The translations under genes and the position numbers were made by a program. A stretch of 27,098 nt of DNA from Acidobacteriaceae bacterium (GTDB lineage Bacteria; Acidobacteriota; Terriglobia; Terriglobales; Acidobacteriaceae). The notes beneath the pieces are model-generated. The model saw nothing but the letters and a program-made list of their open reading frames with translations, did not search any database and was not told the origin of the DNA. The stretch is from the NCBI GenBank assembly GCA_003151875.1, contig PLYW01000122.1, positions 2,011-29,108 of the forward strand, in the 5' to 3' direction. Positions 21,665 through 27,098 of the stretch are shown here, one piece after another (within the stretch, counting starts at the first letter, position 1; every line of letters begins with the position of its first letter).

Positions 21665-21991
21665 TCAAAAGCTTTTCGAGATCAAGCGTCTTATTGAATT
21701 CTCGCCTGGGGGCTGGCGGCACTTTTGGTAGAGGTCCTGGAACTGTGCGTGGCAGGGAGAAGTTCCATTCATGAACTCCTGCAGGCTTACGTTGGATACG
21801 ATCAGACGGGAGTGAGCATCGCCTTTACTGTAGCCTTCATAGTGCTCGTGATACGCCCGCGCTTCTTGCACTCTCAGCAAAGATAAACCAATCCTCATCA
21901 TGATCTGCAGTAGTAAACCCAGTACAACTTGATCGTCTCTTTGTTGCTGGCCATAGACACCGTTCTCCCCGCCGCCGACCGATTGATTCAA
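21665..21991 (-). CDS. Doubtful small ORF, 108 residues
   Basis: An open frame with a TTG start and no clear ribosome binding site. The middle (VVLGLLLQIMMRIGLSLLRV) is hydrophobic enough for one membrane helix and is followed by a polar part with QEARAYHEHYEGYSKGDAHS. A later start inside the hydrophobic part is possible. Base composition is lower in GC than the flanking genes. I do not recognise it; it may be a degraded piece of the same inserted DNA as the neighbouring remnant. The following bases to 22119 contain nothing I can identify. Confidence 0.25.
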   Translation of the reverse strand: MNQSVGGGENGVYGQQQRDDQVVLGLLLQIMMRIGLSLLRVQEARAYHEHYEGYSKGDAHSRLIVSNVSLQEFMNGTSPCHAQFQDLYQKCRQPPGENSIRRLISKSF

Positions 21992-22119
21992 ATACGGCTA
22001 TAGAGGGAGAACAGTGTAGCATGATGCATCTCAGATATAACAAGACCGCCTACGCTGATTCTTTCTGCACGTGAGCCGATAAGGACACTGCGGTCCCTGC
22101 CAAGGCTTGCGAATGTCTG

Positions 22120-23040
22120 CTAGAGGTGAATCCATCCGGCGCGGATAAGCGACAGAGATCCCGCGGCAACGACGATCCACAGAAGAACTCCCTGTAACAG
22201 CGGCCGAACGCCGACCTCTTGAAGCGTCTTCTTAGAGAGTCCCGTTCCGATAAGGAAGAGCGTGACCGTCAGGCCGATGACACCGAGATGCTTGAGATTT
22301 GGGTACAGCATCTGGAAGGTGTGTACGTAGGTGTTGGCCACTGCCGCCAGACAAAAGAACAGGATGAACCAGGGCCACTGGATGCGCGTCCTGCTCTTCT
22401 TGGCCATAGCGGTTCCCACCGACAACGGCACAATCCATAGAGCACGCGCAAGCTTGACGGTTGTGCCGACGGCAAGCGCCACTGCACCGAACTTCGCTGT
22501 CGCGCCAACGACGGAACTTGTGTCGTGAATGGCGAGCGCCGACCAGAGACCGAACTGCGTTTGGGTCAGATGCAGCGCTGTTCCAATCGCGGGAAATGCG
22601 AGCAAGGCGACCGAGTTGAGCAGGAATACGGTCCCGAGAGAGACGGCGATCTCCTCTTCGCTGGCGTTGGTGATGGGGGCGATCGCGGCAATGGCGCTGC
22701 CGCCGCAGATCGCCGTGCCCGCCGTGATGAGAAACGACGTTCGTTGTTTCACAGCCAGCAGTCTTCCCAGTCCCCATCCCAACAGCATGGCGAAGCTGAT
22801 GCTGCAGGCGGTGTAGACAAACCCGGAGCGGCCAGCGTGAAGAACCTGTTGCAGATCCATGCCGAACCCGAGGCCTACGACGGATGCCTGTAGAAGAAGC
22901 TTGGAGAGCTGTCTCGCTGCGAGGTGAAATGGGTGAACGAAGGAGAATCCGTAGATGATGCCGCCCACCAGGGCAACGGGAGGCGACACGAGACCACTCG
23001 CGGCGAGGATCATTCCGATGAAGAAGATGTTCTTGGACAC
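22120..23040 (-). CDS. YeiH/UPF0324 family putative sulfate exporter
   Basis: A 306-residue inner membrane protein with about nine or ten hydrophobic helices. Conserved marks of the YeiH family are LLQASVVGLGFGMDL, FLITAGTAICGGSAIAAIAP near residue 110, the SEEEIAVSLGTVFLLN segment, LWSALAIHDTSSVVGA near residue 185, and KLARALWIVPLS. Family members are annotated as putative sulfate exporters, largely by association with sulfur metabolism; transport has seldom been measured. The start is a GTG. The gene is 85 bases below a LysR-type regulator on the same strand, whereas in enterobacteria the related yeiE regulator is divergent. The product may remove sulfite or sulfate made in thiol breakdown. 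Confidence 0.85.
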   Translation of the reverse strand: MSKNIFFIGMILAASGLVSPPVALVGGIIYGFSFVHPFHLAARQLSKLLLQASVVGLGFGMDLQQVLHAGRSGFVYTACSISFAMLLGWGLGRLLAVKQRTSFLITAGTAICGGSAIAAIAPITNASEEEIAVSLGTVFLLNSVALLAFPAIGTALHLTQTQFGLWSALAIHDTSSVVGATAKFGAVALAVGTTVKLARALWIVPLSVGTAMAKKSRTRIQWPWFILFFCLAAVANTYVHTFQMLYPNLKHLGVIGLTVTLFLIGTGLSKKTLQEVGVRPLLQGVLLWIVVAAGSLSLIRAGWIHL

Positions 23041-23125
23041 ACATCAAGTGTTGCCGAGGACATTGCCCACGTCCAAGCAGTAGTTCTCATGCCGCATTTG
23101 CGTAACTTATGGGGGACTCGGACAG

Positions 23126-24061
23126 TCAGCGCTTGGTTCTGGCCGATGACCGTTGTGTACCTGCGCGGGAGAACAGGAACTTGCGGAACTCCTGAGCCAG
23201 CCCCTGAGGCTCCGGACCCGCTGGGTATGCAAGCAGGAACTCCCGCTTGATGCTCAGCCCTTGCACTTCGACAATTCTGAAAGCGGTATCGAGTCGGAGG
23301 TCTTTAGCAATCGCCCAGCGCGAGACGAATCCGACTCCGAGTCCGGCCTCGACGGCGGACTTGATAGCCTCAGTTGAATCTAGTTCCATCACAATTCGCA
23401 ACGAATTGGCTTTGACGCCGTGTCGTGCCAGCGCCATCTCGACCACTCGGCGCGTGCCGCTGCCGCGCTCGCGCATGAGCAACGGAGCAGCGGCGATTTC
23501 AGAACATGGGATGGATTTGAGTTCGGCCCACTCGTGCGCGGCGGCTACGATCAAGACCAGTTCATCTTCCAGAAAGGGCTCCGTTTTTACGTCGCGGCTT
23601 CGTGCTGGCCCCTCGATCAATCCCAGCGCGATCTTCTGTTCTTCCACGGCCTCGACGATCTGTTCTGTATTGCCGCTGATCATGGTGGGGTGAACGCGCG
23701 GATGCTCTCGCGCGAACTCCCCCAGCAGACGGGGCAACACATATTGGGCGATGGTCGTGGAGGCTCCAAGAGCGAGATGCCCGGCGTGGTCTCCGCTCAG
23801 CGCAGCAATCTCGTGTTCAGCCTGGGCGAAGAGGGCATTCGCCTGCCGAGAGTATCCCAGGAGAACCTTGCCAGCCTCGGTCAAGGCGATACGCGTTCCG
23901 GTGCGATCGAAGAGTTGGACGCCGATGTCTTCCTCCAGCGCCTTGATCTGGAGACTGACCGCTGGCTGCGTCAGGTACAGTTCTTCCGCAGCCTTGCGAA
24001 AGCTGTGCTGTTCCGCAACCGCCCGGAAGACGACCAAGCGGAAGTTGTCGAGACTCGCCAT
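23126..24061 (-). CDS. LysR-type transcriptional regulator (CysB/YeiE-like)
   Basis: A 311-residue LysR regulator. The N-terminal winged helix-turn-helix is clear (FRAVAEQHSFRKAAEELYLTQ, then PAVSLQIKALEEDIGVQLFD, residues 7-50). The effector domain follows (GASTTIAQYVLPRLLGEFAR, MRERGSGTRRVVE, VEAGLGVGFVSRWAI). GASTTIAQYVLP and ERGSGTR occur in the CbbR/CysB/YeiE branch, which senses small anions or sulfur compounds; YeiE is reported to bind sulfite. The start MASLDNFRLV is chosen because the family begins there; open frame upstream is not LysR-like. Being placed just above the YeiH-type gene suggests that it controls that transporter. Confidence 0.92.
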   Translation of the reverse strand: MASLDNFRLVVFRAVAEQHSFRKAAEELYLTQPAVSLQIKALEEDIGVQLFDRTGTRIALTEAGKVLLGYSRQANALFAQAEHEIAALSGDHAGHLALGASTTIAQYVLPRLLGEFAREHPRVHPTMISGNTEQIVEAVEEQKIALGLIEGPARSRDVKTEPFLEDELVLIVAAAHEWAELKSIPCSEIAAAPLLMRERGSGTRRVVEMALARHGVKANSLRIVMELDSTEAIKSAVEAGLGVGFVSRWAIAKDLRLDTAFRIVEVQGLSIKREFLLAYPAGPEPQGLAQEFRKFLFSRAGTQRSSARTKR

Positions 24062-24141
24062 GGAACGATTAGAACATCGTTGCATGGCACACGATGCGAG
24101 TCGCCGCATACCTCTGGAGGGTGCCTGGACGTTCTATCCGG

Positions 24142-24567
24142 TCAGGCATGCTGGAGGACATTCTCGCTCATTGTTAGTTCGATCAAAATCTCAGGCGGCG
24201 ACAACAACGTGTTGTGGATCAGACAGCGATGTACTGCGCGCATGATCCCCGCGTTCTGGTCTTCGGTTAGGGAAACCGGACATATGACATTGACCTTGAA
24301 GTTACCGAGCCGGGGCGGCTGCATCAGCTTGTCAGCGGTTACCGAGACTTCCACGCCTGTATCCGCGAGATTGCGCGCCTTCAGATATTGCACGGCATAG
24401 AAGGCGGCGCATGAGCCGAGTGACGCGAGCATCAACTCCGGAGGCGTCATCCCGGTGTCATCGCCTTCATTTTCAATCGGCTGGTCGCAAAGGATCGTGT
24501 GGGACCGCGCCTGAATGGCAAACTTTACTCGTTCAAGTTGTTTGATCGTTACCTGCATGGCAGTCAT
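24142..24567 (-). CDS. OsmC-family peroxide/thiol stress protein
   Basis: A 141-residue OsmC-like protein. OsmC/Ohr proteins reduce organic hydroperoxides with two cysteines; the YhfA-type branch has less clear substrates. The first cysteine is in ELMLASLGSCAAFYAVQYL (Cys53) and the second in RAVHRCLIHNTLL (Cys115), in the expected places. Two starts are possible: the ATG used here, only two bases after AGAGG, or the ATG three codons later (MQVTIKQ), with 11 bases spacing. It lies 39 bases below the sigma factor gene and 80 above the LysR gene, all on the same strand, so it may be a direct target of that sigma factor. Confidence 0.9.
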   Translation of the reverse strand: MTAMQVTIKQLERVKFAIQARSHTILCDQPIENEGDDTGMTPPELMLASLGSCAAFYAVQYLKARNLADTGVEVSVTADKLMQPPRLGNFKVNVICPVSLTEDQNAGIMRAVHRCLIHNTLLSPPEILIELTMSENVLQHA

Positions 24568-24606
24568 TACCTCTCATAGAGATAAAGACATATGGGAGGC
24601 AATTCG

Positions 24607-25530
24607 TTACAACACGGCTGACATTTTTTCTGTGGTTGGCAGATTCAGTAGGCGCAGGTACTCCTGGGTCAGGATCGAGCGCAGACGGGGAGCAACGGCA
24701 GAATTACACGAAATCTCCAGCGAACGGCAACGGTCGATGGCAACTCGCAGGCTTCGCAGGAATGCGACGCAAGCTGGGCAGGCCTCGATGTGTCCGCGCA
24801 TCTCTTCGCAGCTGCGCGGCTCAACCCTGCCATCCAAATACTCGGAGAGATTCGAAAATAGTTCACGGCACTCGGCGGGGCGCTGTCCGGCCTTAGTCCG
24901 GTTACGCTTAGACTTCGTCCCGGACTGCTCTTGGTCAGCCGGCTGATCTGGTGCATCCTCCAGCATCCTGTTCATCTCTTTGCGTACGGAGAGGCGTGCC
25001 CGATGGAGGCGAACCCTGACCGTCCCGGGTTGTAAGTCAAGAATCTGCGCGACTTGCTCGGTTGTAAGCTCTTCCATGTCGTGGAGCACAAGAACCATGC
25101 GCAATTGGACGGGGATATGCAAAACCGCCTGATGCAACAGGTGGTGCCGCTCGGCGTGGAGTAGATTGTCTTCAGGACTCTCGGCGGCATCCTGCAATAA
25201 TCGCCCCAATTCGGACTCGTCGGGCATCAATTCATCCAGAGATAGCATATGCGCGGGAGCAGAGGCCCCTTTACGGCGCATCCGCCAGCAGCGGTTTCTG
25301 GTTACGGTATAGAGCCAGAGCGCAAGAGCTTGGGGATGCTGGAGCTTGGCCAAGTCCCCGAGCGAACCGGAGAGGACCTCCTGCATGGTATCTTCCGCGT
25401 CTTGCCTGTGGCCGCAGACCTTCATACTGAAGGAATAGACCGTATTCTGCAGCAAACCGATTGCCTCTTCAACGGCTTCAGGGGTATTGCGGTGCAGGAG
25501 TTCGGTAGCCTGGATCAGTTCGGGTCGCAT
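24607..25530 (-). CDS. ECF sigma factor fused to a C-terminal zinc-binding anti-sigma-like domain
   Basis: A 307-residue sigma-70 family protein. Region 2 has YSFSMKVCGHRQDAEDTMQE (DAED near residues 44-47) and LALWLYTVTRNRCWRMRRK. Region 4 has LTTEQVAQILDLQPGTVRVR (about 155-174). After a charged linker (about 190-218) comes a zinc-finger anti-sigma (zf-HC2/ZAS) domain: CRELFSNLSEYLDG (Cys221) and GHIEACPACVAFL (His247, Cys251, Cys254), that is C-x25-H-x3-C-x2-C. Anti-sigma factors of this type usually come as separate proteins; fusion suggests that the protein senses metal or thiol oxidation itself, comparable in principle to Cys-rich-tailed CorE sigma factors. A TTG seven codons upstream is an alternative start. 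It is 39 bases above the OsmC gene. Confidence 0.88.
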   Translation of the reverse strand: MRPELIQATELLHRNTPEAVEEAIGLLQNTVYSFSMKVCGHRQDAEDTMQEVLSGSLGDLAKLQHPQALALWLYTVTRNRCWRMRRKGASAPAHMLSLDELMPDESELGRLLQDAAESPEDNLLHAERHHLLHQAVLHIPVQLRMVLVLHDMEELTTEQVAQILDLQPGTVRVRLHRARLSVRKEMNRMLEDAPDQPADQEQSGTKSKRNRTKAGQRPAECRELFSNLSEYLDGRVEPRSCEEMRGHIEACPACVAFLRSLRVAIDRCRSLEISCNSAVAPRLRSILTQEYLRLLNLPTTEKMSAVL

Positions 25531-25618
25531 CGTTGGGGTTCTTAGGAACAAGCCCAGTATATTCTCCCGCCAACGATGCCAGTGCCATCTGGGGATGCCT
25601 CGTTTTGCAGGATATTGG

Positions 25619-25640
25619 GCACTTGCGACGCAATAAGTGC
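25619..25640. promoter_or_regulatory. Imperfect palindrome upstream of the ECF sigma gene
   Basis: A 22-base element with arms GCACTTGCG and CGCAATAAGTGC that pair over nine bases with a three-base bulge. It lies just after the stop of the CxxC protein gene and 90 bases before the sigma factor start (- strand), so it could be a weak terminator of the upper operon or a site in the sigma gene's leader. No clear promoter was found nearby. Confidence 0.3.
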
Positions 25641-25650
25641 AGGTTCCCGC

Positions 25651-25932
25651 CTACTGAATGCTCCGTTGGTCAGTGTCGCTCGTTTGTTGACTGGCTTCGA
25701 TCAGGGAAAGGCAGATCGGGCAGATCTTCTTGAGCCACTCGCACATTGCAGGCCTTCCACGCCCAGAATCCGCGTCGAGCCATCCGCGCACCAAGGCAAC
25801 TGCGAGATCCAGGTCGGCCCCTGGACGGTTTGCCTCAAGACGGAACATGTGGCGATAGACATCGTCCTTGAGTCGTTCGTTATGGGTTCGGCGAGGATTG
25901 CTCGGCCGGGTTGAAGCATCTCGGGCGGTCAT
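25651..25932 (-). CDS. Unknown small CxxC protein
   Basis: A 93-residue protein not recognised by me. The first 22 residues are basic and polar (RPSNPRRTHNERL), the middle helical (LDLAVALVRGWLDADSG), and near the end lies MCEWLKKICPICLSLIEAS with Cys64, Cys71 and Cys74. The C-x6-C-x2-C arrangement could bind zinc or form a redox pair. The gene is convincing because its ATG overlaps the methyltransferase stop by four bases (ATGA) and a strong AAGGAG lies upstream inside that gene. It is the last gene of the tight RND-DUF2892-methyltransferase series, so it probably serves the same task. Confidence 0.7.
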   Translation of the reverse strand: MTARDASTRPSNPRRTHNERLKDDVYRHMFRLEANRPGADLDLAVALVRGWLDADSGRGRPAMCEWLKKICPICLSLIEASQQTSDTDQRSIQ

Positions 25933-26513
25933 GGCTTTATCTCTCCTTGAACGAGCCATGAGTAGAGACCGATGTGCGCAACGGTTATGTTCTGGAACCC
26001 TTGTGAGTGGAGCGCGTACGCGGCAGTAGATGAATCGAGGCGATGGTCGAGGGGCGGTCCGGGTTCAGACGGAGCATCAGTTCGCCAGTCGAGGATCGCA
26101 ACTTGGCCGCCGGCCTTGAGCACGCGAGCGGCCTCCTTCAGTACGGAACCGCGGTCTTCGAATTCATGCCAGACATTTGCAGCGAAGAAGAGATCGCAAC
26201 TGCATCGCGGGAGGGTTGTGTTGCCAGCTTCCGCGTGGATAAGTTCCACGTTGGGTATCGCGGCTTCATCCAACTTCTGTCTCAAAAGCGTGAGCATCTC
26301 GTTCTGGGCGTCGACCGCGTAGATCTTACCCTGGAGTCCAACTGTGTCAGCCAGCGGTAAAGAGAAGTATCCTGTTCCTGCGCCCACATCGGCGATTGTT
26401 TGGCCCGATTGCACCGCCATCGCCCCGAGCACATCCGCAGGCGGAAGCCATATCCTGCGTGCAGGAAGGTCGAGCCGATGCGCTTCGGAGGCTGGAAATC
26501 GTCTATTGCGCAT
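25929..26513 (-). CDS. Class I SAM-dependent methyltransferase
   Basis: A 194-residue Rossmann-fold methyltransferase. Motif I is ADVGAGTGYFSLPLA (residues 41-55), the acidic ribose-binding residue is in IYAVDAQNEML (Asp68), and motif IV is the CDLFFAANVWHEFED stretch, followed by LKEAARVLKAGGQVAILDW, usual in UbiE-like small-molecule methyltransferases. The substrate cannot be read from the sequence; arsenite-type methyltransferase cysteines are not evident. It begins seven bases below the DUF2892 gene and is coupled to the CxxC gene downstream. Next to an efflux pump, methylation may detoxify or prepare a compound for export. Confidence 0.9.
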   Translation of the reverse strand: MRNRRFPASEAHRLDLPARRIWLPPADVLGAMAVQSGQTIADVGAGTGYFSLPLADTVGLQGKIYAVDAQNEMLTLLRQKLDEAAIPNVELIHAEAGNTTLPRCSCDLFFAANVWHEFEDRGSVLKEAARVLKAGGQVAILDWRTDAPSEPGPPLDHRLDSSTAAYALHSQGFQNITVAHIGLYSWLVQGEIKP

Positions 26514-26520
26514 CTCGCTC

Positions 26521-26730
26521 CTACTTGGTCACGACGCAGTTGGCGTCCTTCAAACCCATCGCGCGGAAGATGGTCATCGCCGGGCACCAGTTCGTGAATG
26601 CAGATTGCAACAGGTTGAGTCCGACGAATGCCGTCAGCCACAGCCAGTAGGGAGAGAGAAAATGGGCAAGTGCAAGCGATAAGAGCACTATCATGCCTGC
26701 CATCAGACGCACGCTGCGTTCGACTGTCAT
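26521..26730 (-). CDS. DUF2892 small membrane protein (YgaP-like membrane part)
   Basis: A 69-residue inner membrane protein with two helices (about residues 8-24 and 29-45) followed by SAFTNWCPAMTIFRAMGL, the DUF2892 signature with its conserved cysteine (Cys49). In YgaP-type proteins this module is attached to a rhodanese domain, which is missing here. The ATG overlaps the stop of the RND permease gene by four bases and AAGGAG lies nine bases upstream. A longer frame upstream is inside the RND gene and was rejected. The association suggests a link to sulfur or thiol chemistry at the membrane. Confidence 0.88.
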   Translation of the reverse strand: MTVERSVRLMAGMIVLLSLALAHFLSPYWLWLTAFVGLNLLQSAFTNWCPAMTIFRAMGLKDANCVVTK

Positions 26731-27098
26731 AGGGAATCTCCTTGATCGGTGTTGGGTTGTGGTTCCAGCCCGGACTGGCGCCTTGAGTGAACCATGTAGT
26801 AGAGCACTGGAATGGTTGGCCACGAGAGGAACGTTGAGGCAACTGCGCCCGCAATCAGCGATATTGCAAGTCCCTGAAAGATGGGGTCAGAGAGGATTAC
26901 GCATGCTCCTACGACCACCGCGGCGGCGGTTAGCAGCATGGGCCGGAAACGGACCGCGCCGGCATCGATCACCGCTTCGGCCAGAGCCATCCCCTGGCGC
27001 CGGCGAAGCTCGATAAAGTCGACAAGGATGATCGAGTTGCGCACGATGATTCCGGCCCCGGCGATGAAGCCGATCATGGAGGTCGCGGTGAAGAACGC
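26727..27098 (-). CDS. RND efflux permease, C-terminal end (5' part outside window)
   Basis: The last 123 residues of an AcrB/CusA-type proton-driven efflux permease. The open frame runs to the window edge. Visible are TM11-12 features: MIGFIAGAGIIVRNSIILVD (the conserved VxNxIxLVD helix), FIELRRRQGMALAEAV, the conserved VRFRPMLLTAAAVVVG loop-helix, and a final helix (SWPTIPVLYYMV). The charged tail after it is short. Drug versus metal type cannot be decided without the missing substrate-binding and TM4 residues. It heads a coupled series with DUF2892, methyltransferase and CxxC genes. Confidence 0.9.
   Translation of the reverse strand, partial: AFFTATSMIGFIAGAGIIVRNSIILVDFIELRRRQGMALAEAVIDAGAVRFRPMLLTAAAVVVGACVILSDPIFQGLAISLIAGAVASTFLSWPTIPVLYYMVHSRRQSGLEPQPNTDQGDSL

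Noticed and set aside
21451..21690. Frameshifted gene on the + strand in the gap
   Set aside because: The two frames read protein-like for short stretches, but I recognise no family and find no start; described only as a possible remnant.
25619..25650. ECF-type promoter (GGAAC and CGTC, - strand) for sigma autoregulation
   Set aside because: Both words occur, but only about 12 bases apart instead of the usual 16-17.
26731..26823. Longer DUF2892 protein starting inside the RND gene
   Set aside because: The extra 31 residues are a shadow of the RND coding frame; the ATG with AAGGAG and ATGA overlap is far better.

Overview
The window is GC-rich bacterial DNA that looks like a member of the Acidobacteriota (Terriglobales-like). 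The reasons are a division and cell wall (dcw) cluster with a PASTA-ended FtsI, a glycine-rich YXWGXW-repeat protein, a YheT/DUF72 gene pair, and short hairpin repeats of the 'CGGAATGACAA' type. This placement is an inference from gene content; no 16S gene or marker phylogeny is available here.

Left part (1-15839): a dcw cluster on the + strand in the order ftsI (3' end only), [vapC/vapB on the - strand, orphan mazE], murE, murF, mraY, [small membrane ORF], murD, ftsW, murG, [YXWGXW protein on the - strand], murC, ftsQ, ftsA. The products make UDP-MurNAc-pentapeptide (MurC, D, E, F), attach it to the lipid carrier (MraY), add GlcNAc (MurG), polymerise and cross-link septal peptidoglycan (FtsW, FtsI) and anchor the divisome (FtsQ, FtsA). 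MurE carries the DNPR motif, so the third peptide residue should be meso-diaminopimelate. The cluster has been invaded at several joints: toxin-antitoxin genes between ftsI and murE, a foreign-looking membrane ORF before murD, an in-frame run of hairpin repeats inside murD, octamer and heptamer tandem repeats around ftsW and murG, and an opposite-strand secreted-protein gene before murC. No ftsZ or murB follows where they commonly would.

Middle part (15840-21256): instead of ftsZ, a membrane-anchored PAS-PAS-GGDEF-EAL cyclic-di-GMP enzyme follows, with a FadR/GntR-type operator in its leader. It converges on a - strand operon of a DUF72 protein, a YheT-type alpha/beta hydrolase and an unknown 199-residue protein.

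Gap 21257-22119: gene-poor. It holds a 3' tRNA remnant, phased TGTCAC repeats and a doubtful 108-residue ORF, and looks like an old integration scar.

Right part (22120-27098): all - strand. Reading in the transcription direction: the C-terminal end of an RND efflux permease, a DUF2892 membrane protein, a SAM methyltransferase and a small CxxC protein, in a tight series (two ATGA junctions and one 7-base gap). These are followed by an ECF sigma factor fused to a zinc-binding anti-sigma-like domain, an OsmC-family protein, a LysR regulator and a YeiH-family putative sulfate exporter. I read this as a possible thiol/sulfur-oxyanion or metal stress island under a self-sensing sigma factor; that reading is inference.
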